Positions 1-8,589 of a DNA stretch of 64,000 nt are shown here, one piece after another. Under the pieces are notes generated by a model. That model was given only the letters and a program-made list of their open reading frames with translations. It did not search any database and had not been told where the DNA came from. A program made the position numbers and the translations under genes. Origin of the DNA: Phycisphaerae bacterium (GTDB taxonomy: Bacteria; Planctomycetota; Phycisphaerae; Phycisphaerales; SM1A02); the NCBI GenBank assembly GCA_016795065.1, contig JAEUIU010000049.1, positions 28,954-92,953 of the forward strand, written 5' to 3'. The number at the start of each line of letters is the position of its first letter. The first letter of the stretch is position 1.

Positions 1-1
1 G

Positions 2-106
2 GCCCCGGACCGATCGCGACGACCGGCGATTCTCGCCATCGCCATCATCTCCGTCGGCTTTGGGCTCCTCCTCTTCGTCCTGATCATGATCGGAGGCCTC
101 ACCTGA
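2..106 (+). CDS. C-terminal fragment of a membrane protein (5' end outside window)
   Basis: An open frame enters from the window edge and ends at TGA 104-106. The visible 34 residues are a short basic stretch followed by one strongly hydrophobic helix (AILAIAIISVGFGLLLFVLI), so the protein ends in a membrane segment with almost no tail. The family cannot be told from this fragment. It lies about 70 bases upstream of the multihaem cytochrome cluster on the same strand and may belong to that transcription unit. Confidence 0.5.
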   Translation, partial: APDRSRRPAILAIAIISVGFGLLLFVLIMIGGLT

Positions 107-177
107 GCCAAGGCCCCGGCCAAGGTCGACTCGCATCTGCCGTCGGGCGCTTTCTCGACCGATTGGCCAGACCGCTC

Positions 178-1653
178 ATGACCATCCTGAGCGTGTCGGC
201 GCAGGTCTTCGAACGCCATCGGCTCCTCTCGACGGTCGCGTCGCTTGCCATCATGGCCGGCGTCACCATCGCCGCGATCGTTCTCCTTCGCGACCCGACA
301 CCGACGCCCAACGTCGGAAGCTCGTCGCGGACGACGCAGACAGCCCACCCCGCACTGCGACCCGATCGTCTCATCACCTTCACCGATGGCTGCCTCTCCT
401 CAGAATGCCACGCCAACTACACGCTCGCCCCGGTCCAACACGCGGCGATCGCTGAGTCGGCCTGCGAGACCTGCCACGCCTCCGACACCGGTGGCCATGT
501 CTATCCGCTCCTGGCCCCGAAGGAGCACCTTTGCGCAAGCTGCCATGCGAAGTCGGAGCACACAACTTTCCAACACCGGGCGATGACGGAGGACGGATGC
601 CTCGCCTGTCACGATCCGCACGTCTCGCACACCAAGGGGCTGTTGAAGGCCGCTTCGATGGACGAGGCCTGCGCCGGATGTCACCCGCGGACGACGGCCT
701 CGTTCGCCCACAAGCCTTACGCCGCGGATCGATGCGATTCCTGCCACGATCCGCATGGTTCGGACTTCCCGAAACTCCTCTTTTCTGGCGAAGGCGCCAA
801 CCACTGCCGGCAATGTCACTCGGATCTGGTTGATCGCGTCGAGGTCTCACCTCACTCGCACTGCGACATCGATGGCGGTTGCCTGGCCTGCCACGCGCCG
901 CATGGCTCTGACCACAAACACCTGCTGCCCTCGGCCCCGCGCGACCTCTGCGTGACCTGTCACCCCAACGTGGGCAGCGCCGTCAGCGGCGCCCACGTCT
1001 CCCACGATGCCGTTCTCACCGGCGAACAGTGCGTCACCTGCCATGACCCGCATGCGTCGCAGTTGCCGAAGATGCTCCGGGACAGCCAGACTGAGATCTG
1101 CCTGAGCTGTCACGCCAAACCGCTGAAGGCCGCCGACGGTCGGACGATCGCCGCCCTTGCTGACGCGCTCCACAACTCGCCGGTCGTCCATGGGGCTATT
1201 CGCCACGGCGACTGCAGCGCGTGCCACGCAATCCACGGCGGCTCGCACGCCAAGCTCCTCAAGGAAGCGGGACCGAATGAACTGCTCGCTCCCGGCGAGG
1301 CCCGCACCTACGCCCTCTGCTTCACCTGCCACGACCCAACGCTCATGGATCCGAAGGGGACGACCCAGTTCCGCAACGGCTCGCGCAACCTGCATGACCT
1401 GCATCTGCGCGGCGCGCAACAGTCACGCGGCTGCGGTTCCTGCCACGCCGCTCACGCTGGAAGCCTCCCGCGGCTCATCGCCACCACCGTCAACTTCCAA
1501 GGCTCCGGCTGGGCGATGCCCATGAAGTTCGTGCTCTCACCCGAAGGCGGAAGCTGCGCTCCGGGCTGTCACGAAAAGCTCTCGTACAGCCGCAACGCCG
1601 ACCCCTCCACGTCGGACACAAGCGCTCACCAACCCACCGAGGTCACCCGATGA
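178..1653 (+). CDS. Multihaem c-type cytochrome, doubled-CXXCH type (membrane-anchored)
   Basis: Periplasmic or cell-surface electron-transfer protein of about 491 residues. An N-terminal hydrophobic segment (about residues 20-42) acts as signal or anchor. It is followed by 13 CXXCH haem motifs, many in the paired pattern CLACHDPH...CxxCH typical of the doubled-CXXCH family. Two non-standard sites flank the array: CLSSECH (CX4CH) first and CAPGCH (CX3CH) last, so up to 15 haems. The ATG at 178 is preferred; a TTG at 163 would add five residues, and neither has a clear ribosome site. The stop overlaps the start of the next, paralogous cytochrome gene (ATGA at 1650-1653), implying translational coupling. 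The electron partner is not known. Confidence 0.9.
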   Translation: MTILSVSAQVFERHRLLSTVASLAIMAGVTIAAIVLLRDPTPTPNVGSSSRTTQTAHPALRPDRLITFTDGCLSSECHANYTLAPVQHAAIAESACETCHASDTGGHVYPLLAPKEHLCASCHAKSEHTTFQHRAMTEDGCLACHDPHVSHTKGLLKAASMDEACAGCHPRTTASFAHKPYAADRCDSCHDPHGSDFPKLLFSGEGANHCRQCHSDLVDRVEVSPHSHCDIDGGCLACHAPHGSDHKHLLPSAPRDLCVTCHPNVGSAVSGAHVSHDAVLTGEQCVTCHDPHASQLPKMLRDSQTEICLSCHAKPLKAADGRTIAALADALHNSPVVHGAIRHGDCSACHAIHGGSHAKLLKEAGPNELLAPGEARTYALCFTCHDPTLMDPKGTTQFRNGSRNLHDLHLRGAQQSRGCGSCHAAHAGSLPRLIATTVNFQGSGWAMPMKFVLSPEGGSCAPGCHEKLSYSRNADPSTSDTSAHQPTEVTR

Positions 1654-3194
1654 TCGCCCGGTCGATACCGATCCTTCTCATCGCCTTGGCCATCGCAGCG
1701 GTTGCCACCGCTTCTTGGTACGCCGGCCCGCAGGTGCTGGACCAAAAGGCAGCGCCACCCCATTCAGCGCTGGACAAGACCGGCTCCACCGAGCCGCCGC
1801 CCTCGAGCGTGATCGCCCGCGAAGGCTGCGTCACACCCACCTGTCACCCGGGCATCAAGGACCGTCCCTTCCTGCACGGCCCCGTTCAGGTAAACGGCTG
1901 CGACGGTTGCCACACCCTGGTCGATCCGGTGAAGCACGCCTTCCAACCGGTAGCCTCACGCGAGGCGATGTGCGCCCTCTGCCACATGCCCGAGGTGAGC
2001 GAGTCGCCGGTCCTCCACGAGCCCTTTGCCAAGGGTGACTGCCTCAGTTGCCACGACCCGCACGGCTCAAGCGAGGCCCGACTGCTGCGCGGCGAACGAT
2101 ACGCCGACGCCTGCCTGACCTGCCACAAGGACATGACCGGTGGCCACGACCAGGTACACGGCCCAGCGTCGGTCGGGGCCTGCGGCGCCTGCCACGAACC
2201 GCACGCGTCGAAACTCCCGAAGCTCCTCAACGCCGAAGGCCGCGACCTCTGCTTGACCTGCCATGTTCGCACCGCGGTCGAGATCGAGCAGAGTTCCGTC
2301 GTCCACGCCCCCGTGCTGGGCGAGTGTCGGGTGTGCCACGATCCGCATGCCACCGACAACGCGTCGATTCTGATCGAGGAGCCGTCGAAACTCTGCCTCA
2401 ACTGCCATCAGGACATCGCCGACACGGTGCACAGCGCGACCACTCAGCATGCCGCCGTCACCACCAAGCGTGCCTGCCTCAACTGCCACTCGCCGCACGC
2501 GGGCAACCACGCGTCGCTCCTTCGTGATGACGTGAAGCTCCTGTGCTTCGAGTGTCACAACCAACCGATCAAGATGGAGGACGGCTCGACGCTGGTGAAC
2601 ATGAAGTCGGTCATCGAGACCGGCAAGAGCCTGCACGGCGCGGTGACCCAGCGGAGTTGCGCCGAGTGCCACGAGATCCATGGCGGCGGCCACAAGCGCC
2701 TCCTCAACAACGAGTATCCCTCGGACCTCTACTACCCCTTCGGCGAGAACGCTTACGCCCTCTGCTTCAGTTGTCATGACCGGCAGTTGGTGCTTCTCCC
2801 GCACACCGATTCGGCGACCGGCTTCCGAAACGGCACGACCAACCTTCACTACGTCCATGTGAACCAGGACAAGAAGGGCCGCTCCTGCCGGATGTGCCAC
2901 GACACCCACGCGGCCAACCGCGAGAAGCACATTCGCGACGACGTCCCGTACGGCCCTTCGGGCTGGAAGCTGCCCATCGGCTATCAGCAGTCTGTCGACG
3001 GCGGCAGTTGTGCGGGCGGTTGCCACCCGGCTTACGCGTACAGCCGCGTCGAGGCGATTCCACATCCCCCGGTCCCTGCCGGCGCCAAGGAAGGCGCGTG
3101 GAAGGGCACCGATCTCATTCCGGGCTCCCGGGCGGAACCGCCCACCTCAACCAAGTCGGAACCGCCCAAGTCCCCCGGATCCACCACGAAGTAA
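1650..3194 (+). CDS. Multihaem c-type cytochrome, paralogue of the preceding gene
   Basis: A 514-residue secreted or membrane-anchored multihaem cytochrome. The N-terminus (residues 1-26) is an uncleaved-looking signal/anchor helix. The body holds 13 CXXCH motifs (CDGCH, CALCH, CLSCHDPH and so on), bracketed like its upstream neighbour by an initial CX4CH (CVTPTCH) and a final CX3CH (CAGGCH followed by PAYAYSR). The matching order of motifs and the matching ends show it arose by duplication of the preceding gene. The last 45 residues are Pro/Ser/Lys-rich and look disordered. It overlaps the upstream gene by four bases and is followed after 74 bases by the redoxin/TPR gene, so the three probably form one operon for extracytoplasmic electron transfer. 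Confidence 0.9.
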   Translation: MIARSIPILLIALAIAAVATASWYAGPQVLDQKAAPPHSALDKTGSTEPPPSSVIAREGCVTPTCHPGIKDRPFLHGPVQVNGCDGCHTLVDPVKHAFQPVASREAMCALCHMPEVSESPVLHEPFAKGDCLSCHDPHGSSEARLLRGERYADACLTCHKDMTGGHDQVHGPASVGACGACHEPHASKLPKLLNAEGRDLCLTCHVRTAVEIEQSSVVHAPVLGECRVCHDPHATDNASILIEEPSKLCLNCHQDIADTVHSATTQHAAVTTKRACLNCHSPHAGNHASLLRDDVKLLCFECHNQPIKMEDGSTLVNMKSVIETGKSLHGAVTQRSCAECHEIHGGGHKRLLNNEYPSDLYYPFGENAYALCFSCHDRQLVLLPHTDSATGFRNGTTNLHYVHVNQDKKGRSCRMCHDTHAANREKHIRDDVPYGPSGWKLPIGYQQSVDGGSCAGGCHPAYAYSRVEAIPHPPVPAGAKEGAWKGTDLIPGSRAEPPTSTKSEPPKSPGSTTK

Positions 3195-3268
3195 ACCCCA
3201 CCGTTTGCCATCACAGATCCCCGGAGCGCCCCCAGCCGCTCGATTCCAATCGCTGGCAAGGAGCAGCC

Positions 3269-4297
3269 ATGCTCAACCACCGCACGCTCATTCATACGCT
3301 CTTCGCTCTCGCTCTCGCCGCGACCCTGTCGCTCAGTGCCCGCGCGGACAACTTCCGCAACGTCAACCGGGGCGAGCCCTTCCCCGCCTTCAAGCTTCCC
3401 GCCATCGACGGATCCACCGTCGACAGCGAGTCCTTCAAGGGTTCGGTGGTGGTCCTCCTCTGCCTCTCCGCCGAACAGCGGCGTTCTGAGTTGGCCGCGA
3501 TGGATTCCGATGCCGTCGTTCACGATCTCGGCAGCGACGAGGTCAAGATCATCCACGTCACCGCCGACGTCATCCAGAAGGCCTACTTCGAGAAGTTCCG
3601 CCAGGACCGCGGCATTCGCGCCGCGCTGGCCCTCGACGCCGAGCGGGCCCTCTACGCGAAGCTCGGCCTGATCGTCTTCCCAACCACCGCGGTCATCGGA
3701 AAGGACGGGAAGCTCACCAACGTCATCTCCCTCCATGACACGCGCTACAAGCACGTCCTCGACGCGGAGATCCGCCACGCCCTCGGCCAAATCGACGACA
3801 AAGAGCTAGCCAAGCGGCTGAGCGAGCAACCCTCCAGCGACAGCTCCCCGAAGAGCGTCGCCTCGGCTCACCGGGCCCTCGCCCGATCGCTGCGCGAGAA
3901 GGGTCGTTTCGACGCCGCCAAGGACGAGTTGAAGAAGGCACTCGAACAGGACCCGGACAACCCCGAGATCATGTTCGACATCGCCGACCTCGCCCTCAGC
4001 ATGAAAGACTTCGACAGCGCCGATGCCGAAGTCCAGAAGGTCCTCGCCAAGCAATCGGACAATCGCCGGGCGAAGCAACTCAAGGGAATCGTCCTCTTCC
4101 ACCGTGGCAAGCTGGATGAGGCCCGCACCGAGCTCGAGGCGGCCCTAAACCTGAACCCCAATCCCGAGATGATTCACTACTACCTCGGCCGGATTTACGA
4201 ACAGAAGGGCGAGGCGACCAAGGCCCTTGAGCACTACCGCGAAGCCCTCCGCCGATTCGTCCATGAACCGGGCGACGCGCCGCAGACCCGCCCGTAA
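3269..4297 (+). CDS. Secreted thioredoxin-fold (redoxin) protein with C-terminal TPR repeats
   Basis: 342 residues. The start is ATG 3269, with AAGGAG at 3258-3263 and a cleavable signal peptide (residues 1-26, ending SARA). Residues 27-180 match the AhpC/TSA-redoxin layout (GEPFPAFKLPAIDGSTV, then a core strand VVVLLCLSAEQRRSE). Where thioredoxins carry WCxxC this protein has only one nearby cysteine (LLCLSAEQ), so a CxxC disulfide reaction is not expected. Residues about 195-335 form roughly four TPR units (FDAAKDELKKALEQDPDNPE and repeats). Its position after two multihaem cytochromes suggests a role in cytochrome assembly or a periplasmic scaffold; this is inference from context. Confidence 0.8.
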   Translation: MLNHRTLIHTLFALALAATLSLSARADNFRNVNRGEPFPAFKLPAIDGSTVDSESFKGSVVVLLCLSAEQRRSELAAMDSDAVVHDLGSDEVKIIHVTADVIQKAYFEKFRQDRGIRAALALDAERALYAKLGLIVFPTTAVIGKDGKLTNVISLHDTRYKHVLDAEIRHALGQIDDKELAKRLSEQPSSDSSPKSVASAHRALARSLREKGRFDAAKDELKKALEQDPDNPEIMFDIADLALSMKDFDSADAEVQKVLAKQSDNRRAKQLKGIVLFHRGKLDEARTELEAALNLNPNPEMIHYYLGRIYEQKGEATKALEHYREALRRFVHEPGDAPQTRP

Positions 4298-4343
4298 GGC
4301 CATCGTGCACTCGTCGGAGTGCCCTGCAGAGAACCCACATCTG

Positions 4344-4377
4344 ACGCCCGGGTCGCGCTCCCACGCGATCCGGGCGT
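4344..4377 (+). terminator. Hairpin downstream of the cytochrome/TPR genes
   Basis: A 14-bp inverted repeat (4344-4357 with 4364-4377) with a 6-base loop and one G-T wobble lies 47 bases after the stop of the redoxin/TPR gene. No strong T-run follows, so it may be a weak intrinsic terminator or an mRNA-stabilising hairpin. Confidence 0.5.
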
Positions 4378-4476
4378 TGTCGCACGGCGCACCTCTGCGG
4401 CGGACTTTTCACCGTTCTTCATCTGATTCGTATTCACTTGCACAAAGACCAGACTTTGCTTGGCAAGGAGGACTTC

Positions 4477-5232
4477 ATGTCCAGCATTGCACGCACCGTT
4501 TGGATTGGCAGTTTCACCGTGAGCGCCGTCGCTGCGCTCGTTACGACAGCCACGAGCCTTGGCTACGACAAGTACAGCGACGGTTGCCAGAATTGCCACG
4601 GCAGCTTCCTTGGCGGCACCTCACCCCAGGGAACGATCTTCCCCGAGCAGAACAAGCACCAGATGCACCGCGGTAGCCTCTACATGGCCACCAAGTGCAA
4701 CCTCTGCCACACGGGAAGCGGCTACAGCAACGTGTACATGGGCAGTTCCAATGGCACGTCACTCAACCCCGGACTCGGTTGCAACGGCTGCCACGGCCAC
4801 GATTACGGCGGTTCGGTGGGAGTCAGCGGAGCGGGACTCCGCAAGCATCATGCCTCAGCGGGCGTGAGTGTCTGCGCCGATTGCCATACCAACGACCCGA
4901 TTCCGCTGGGTGAGAACGTCAAGCCGACCTATTACGGCACCACCGACACCAAGTGCAACGACCCCTGCAATGCGGCGCCGGGATTCAAGGAGAACTGGAG
5001 CGTCGGCGACACGGTGGGCCTCGACAACGACGGCGATCTCCTCTACGACGGCGCCGATCCAGATTGCCAACCCTGCCCTGCCGCCGACCTCACGGGCGAC
5101 TGTCAGGTCAACGCCGCGGACGTCGCGATTCTGCTTGGCGCCTGGGGCGGCACCGGTGCCGCCGACCTGAACGGCGACGGCAGCGTGAACGCTGCAGACC
5201 TGTCGATCCTTCTCGGAGCGTGGGGCACGTAA
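4477..5232 (+). CDS. Secreted tetrahaem cytochrome c fused to a dockerin-like domain
   Basis: 251 residues. ATG 4477 is chosen because AAGGAGG lies just upstream at 4465-4471 and a signal peptide follows at residues 1-28; an in-frame start further upstream would only extend it with non-signal sequence. Four CXXCH sites (CQNCH, CNLCH, CNGCH, CADCH) occupy residues about 35-135. The C-terminal 65 residues contain two Ca-binding dockerin-type repeats: LTGDCQVNAADVAILLGAWG and LNGDGSVNAADLSILLGAWG. This joins an electron-transfer module to a docking or anchoring module. It lies 179 bases after the redoxin gene and may have its own promoter. Confidence 0.88.
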   Translation: MSSIARTVWIGSFTVSAVAALVTTATSLGYDKYSDGCQNCHGSFLGGTSPQGTIFPEQNKHQMHRGSLYMATKCNLCHTGSGYSNVYMGSSNGTSLNPGLGCNGCHGHDYGGSVGVSGAGLRKHHASAGVSVCADCHTNDPIPLGENVKPTYYGTTDTKCNDPCNAAPGFKENWSVGDTVGLDNDGDLLYDGADPDCQPCPAADLTGDCQVNAADVAILLGAWGGTGAADLNGDGSVNAADLSILLGAWGT

Positions 5233-5268
5233 GGGTAACAAGGCGTTGCCTCTCCAGCCTTTGCGACC

Positions 5269-5312
5269 AACCGGCTGGCGGTCGTTTCCAACGAAACCGC
5301 GATGAGCCGGTT
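5269..5312. repeat. Inverted repeat after the cytochrome-dockerin gene
   Basis: Outer arms AACCGGCT (5269-5276) and AGCCGGTT (5305-5312) enclose a second imperfect stem (GCGGTCGTTTC / GAAACCGC). It starts 37 bases after the stop codon and lacks a T-run, so it may be a terminator or stability hairpin. Confidence 0.35.
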
Positions 5313-5431
5313 CGAATGGCTGCCTTCCTCTTCCATTGCTGCGGCATCTCCCGCAGCGACTTCCGCTGTATGCATGCGCCGCTATCGCGGGTGAGATGGA
5401 AAGCTTGCTTCCTGGCCGGGCCATGCGCATG

Positions 5432-6037
5432 ATGGCCCTGGCCATGCTTCACACGGATCATCACGCCGACCTCCCAGATCGCAGTGACGCAGGCGATCGG
5501 GCAGGATCGCCCTCTGCCGGCCTCTTTCGGCAGGTCTACGACGAACTTCGCTCGCTCGCCCGCCGTCGGTTGCGTCGCGAACGACCTGATCACACGCTGG
5601 GCGCGACGGCCCTGGTCCACGAGGTCTACCTCAAGCTCGCCGATCAGACGAGAGCCGACTGGCAGGGGCGAACGCACTTTCTTTGCGTTGCCGCCGAGGC
5701 GATGCGCCGCGTTCTGATCGATCATGCCCGCGCCCACAGGGCAGCGAAGCGCGGTGGCGGTCAGGATCTTTGCAGCCCGTTGGAGGTGTCGCCGGTCAGC
5801 GGGACAGAGCACGACCGCGACGACGAGTTGTGGGTTGCTGAGATTCTGGAGGCCTTCGAGCGCGAGCACCCACGGCAGGCGGAGGTGGCCAAGCTTCGCT
5901 TTTTTGCAGGGCTCACCGTCGGCGAGATCGCAGAGGCAATCGGTGTCTCCGACCGGACGGTCAAGAGCGACTGGCGATTCGCCCGGGCGTGGCTTGAGGC
6001 CCGCATGGCCGACGGTTCGGATCGCGCGGTCGGATGA
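5432..6037 (+). CDS. ECF-family RNA polymerase sigma factor
   Basis: Sigma-70-like factor of the short ECF type, about 200 residues. Region 2 is seen in LFRQVYDELRSLARRRLRRE and HTLGATALVHEVYLKLAD. Region 4 carries the helix-turn-helix LTVGEIAEAIGVSDRTVKSD near the C-terminus. The reading frame is open back to an ATG at 5336, but family members usually begin about 25-35 residues before the VYDELR motif, so a start near 5432 or 5444 is favoured; no convincing ribosome site settles this. The kinase reading frame begins within its last codons. No anti-sigma factor is adjacent, which suggests the kinase may control it. Confidence 0.88.
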   Translation: MALAMLHTDHHADLPDRSDAGDRAGSPSAGLFRQVYDELRSLARRRLRRERPDHTLGATALVHEVYLKLADQTRADWQGRTHFLCVAAEAMRRVLIDHARAHRAAKRGGGQDLCSPLEVSPVSGTEHDRDDELWVAEILEAFEREHPRQAEVAKLRFFAGLTVGEIAEAIGVSDRTVKSDWRFARAWLEARMADGSDRAVG

Positions 6038-6114
6038 CCATTGCCCCGCGGCGGGCCCGTTGTCGCGTTCACCTCCACGCCATCGACCCGACCACCAACA
6101 GAGACGAGGTGACG

Positions 6115-8424
6115 ATGCCGCTCGATCCGGAACGCGTTCGAACAGTCTTTCTGGAGCTCTGCGACATTGCCGAGCCGAGCCGGAGCATTCGGCTTGGCGA
6201 ACTCACCAACGGCGATGACGAGCTCCGCATCGAAGTGGACCGGCTGCTTCGCCACGATCGTTGCGAAGTCCAATTCCTCGACGGGGCTTGGGCCTCTGGT
6301 GAGGAAGCGATCGGTCCGTCGCCCCTCATCGCTGGCGACATGACCGCTTTGGCGACCTCAACCGATCTCCAGATTCCGGGGTTCGACCTCCTCGACCTGA
6401 TCGGTGAGGGCGGCATGGGCATCGTGTACAGGGCCCAACAGCATCATCCGCGTCGAATCGTCGCTCTCAAGCTCGTGCGCCACGGCTTTGCCACGCAGCG
6501 CCAAAGGCAGCGGTTCGATGTCGAGACCGATGCTCTTGCGCGACTTCGGCATCCGGGCATTGCCCAGATCCACGCGGCTGGGCTGGCGACACTGGCGGGC
6601 ACGACCGTCCCCTACATCGCGATGGAGCTGGTCGAAGGCGATCCCATCCTCGTCCATTGCCGAGCCCAGCGGCTCTCGACGAACGCGACGCTGGAGATTC
6701 TCGCCAGGGTCTGCGACGGGGTCCAACACGCCCACGCTCACGGGGTCATCCACCGCGACCTCAAGGGAAGCAACATCCTCGTGACGCCCTCGGAGGACGG
6801 CATCGGACAACCTCGCATCCTCGACTTTGGTGTCGCGCGGATCATCGGGGATGAGCGCGAAGCGCTGACGATGCCCGGTATCGTGGTCGGGACGATCGGA
6901 TCGATGAGTCCGGAACAACTCGGCGACGGCTCGGCAGATGTCGACACCCGCTCTGACGTCTACGCCCTCGGCGCCCTCCTGTATGAGCTTCTCGCGGGCT
7001 CTCCACCCTACGACCTCGAGGGCCGAGGCATCGCCGAAGCGGCCCGCATCGTCCGGGAAGAGGAGCCTCGGGGGTTGGGTCAGCTCAACGCGGCCTGGCG
7101 CGGAGATATCGAGACGATCGTGCGCACGGCCATGTCCAAGGAGCGGGAACGGCGATACGTCTCCGCCGCCGCCCTTGCTGCGGACCTTCGACGCTTCCTC
7201 GCCGACGAACCCATCGTGGCACGAACGACCACGGTTGCTGATCGCCTGCGGCGGACGGTCCGCCGACACCGTGTCGCGACGGCATTGAGTGTCGGCGCGA
7301 TCATTGCCCTCGCGTTCCTGCTGGCGACCATCGTTCGGGCCCGTGGTCGAGAGGTCATCGCCCTTGAGACGGCCGAACGACGCACCGACGCCCTCATGGA
7401 CTTTCTGAACGACCTGACCAGGGAGTCGCGAAGTCGGCAACTGGCCGCGCCGGGGACGCCGTTCGCGACCGCCCTGGATACCCTGAGCGCGAAGCTCCTG
7501 CAGACCCAGGCCGGGCCCGGTCGCGAGGCCCGCGAAGCCGAACTGCACGAGACCTTGGGGCGGCGCTTTCATATCGATTTGGGCATGTCTGGACAGGCGG
7601 AGCGTCACCTAGCCAAGGCGATCGAGTTCGGCCGACTGTCCGGCGCATGGGACGAAACGCACACCGCGGGCGTTCGACGCATTCGTGCCGAAGCCCTGTT
7701 CACCCTTGAGCGGTACGACGAAGCCGCCCGGGAGTTCGATGCGATCATCGAGTACGCCCGGCGGTTCCAGCGCTACACGTACGAAGCCTTCGTCGAACTC
7801 CTCGCCGAAGCCGGCGCAGCCCACGCGAGGGCATCCCATCCGGAGCGGGCGGTCGAACTCGCCCGGGAAGCGCGCACGGTGGCGGTCACCAACGGCGCGA
7901 ACGTCGACTCGGTCATCCGGGCATACGTGAGCGAGGCCGACGCGCTCCGCGCGGCCGGTCGCTGGTCCGAAGCCATGGAGTCCCTCGAAGGCGCCCGCGC
8001 GGCGTGCGATCCCATGGCGGCACGAACCTATCCGCTTCTCCCCTTCCATATCGAGAAGGGATTTCTCCGTCTGGCCAAGGCCCAGGAGCAATGGGACACG
8101 ATCGACCCGCTCATCGAGCGCTGCATGGCGGCGGCCAGAGCCTATCCTGGGACCGCCAACGTCTCGTTGGTCAGTGCCCAGGTCGAGGCCGGACAGATTG
8201 AGCGCCTGCGAGGAGATCTCGTGGCGGCCGAACGGTGGTATCGGGGAGCTCTTGACGCCTGCAACGCCGCGGCGGAGTACCGCCCCATCAACGCCCGTCG
8301 GGTGCTCGCGGAACTCTGCGCCCTCCTCCGGATCCTGCCGGACCGGGACGAGGATCTCATGCACTTTGAAGAGGAGCGGAGCCGCGTTGAAGACCTGGTC
8401 GAGGGCATGCCTGGTTCGAACTGA
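6115..8424 (+). CDS. Membrane Ser/Thr protein kinase with extracytoplasmic TPR-like region
   Basis: 769 residues from ATG 6115 (GAGG at 6106-6109); the frame is open back to ATG 6034, which would overlap the sigma gene stop. Residues 1-60 match the N-terminal helix found before many planctomycete kinases. The kinase domain (about 89-370) shows GEGGMGIVY (P-loop), VALKLV, HRDLKGSN (catalytic loop), DFGVARI and the GTIGSMSPEQL activation segment. One membrane helix follows at about 388-407 (ALSVGAIIALAFLLATIV). The remaining 360 residues are helical TPR-like repeats outside the membrane. Position directly after an ECF sigma gene suggests that it phosphorylates or gates that factor. Confidence 0.92.
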   Translation: MPLDPERVRTVFLELCDIAEPSRSIRLGELTNGDDELRIEVDRLLRHDRCEVQFLDGAWASGEEAIGPSPLIAGDMTALATSTDLQIPGFDLLDLIGEGGMGIVYRAQQHHPRRIVALKLVRHGFATQRQRQRFDVETDALARLRHPGIAQIHAAGLATLAGTTVPYIAMELVEGDPILVHCRAQRLSTNATLEILARVCDGVQHAHAHGVIHRDLKGSNILVTPSEDGIGQPRILDFGVARIIGDEREALTMPGIVVGTIGSMSPEQLGDGSADVDTRSDVYALGALLYELLAGSPPYDLEGRGIAEAARIVREEEPRGLGQLNAAWRGDIETIVRTAMSKERERRYVSAAALAADLRRFLADEPIVARTTTVADRLRRTVRRHRVATALSVGAIIALAFLLATIVRARGREVIALETAERRTDALMDFLNDLTRESRSRQLAAPGTPFATALDTLSAKLLQTQAGPGREAREAELHETLGRRFHIDLGMSGQAERHLAKAIEFGRLSGAWDETHTAGVRRIRAEALFTLERYDEAAREFDAIIEYARRFQRYTYEAFVELLAEAGAAHARASHPERAVELAREARTVAVTNGANVDSVIRAYVSEADALRAAGRWSEAMESLEGARAACDPMAARTYPLLPFHIEKGFLRLAKAQEQWDTIDPLIERCMAAARAYPGTANVSLVSAQVEAGQIERLRGDLVAAERWYRGALDACNAAAEYRPINARRVLAELCALLRILPDRDEDLMHFEEERSRVEDLVEGMPGSN

Positions 8425-8589
8425 TCCCTCGCGGGGTGCGCCTCAATGCGGGTTTGCGGGAAATCAGACACTTCTCGCACTTCGGTTGCCCCCATTGAGC
8501 CGCAATGTCGCGATTCCATGACCGGAGTGCTGTCGCTCCCGTGTCCGCTTCGCCGTCCGTTTGCCATTCATTTGCTGGAGAGAACCGCC

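Noticed and set aside
2067..3065. Minus-strand frame opposite the second multihaem cytochrome
   Set aside because: Composition is a mirror of the CXXCH-rich plus-strand gene; no start signal or domain.
2894..3268. Upstream extension of the redoxin/TPR gene
   Set aside because: This part overlaps the preceding cytochrome in another frame; ATG 3269 has a ribosome site and begins a signal peptide.
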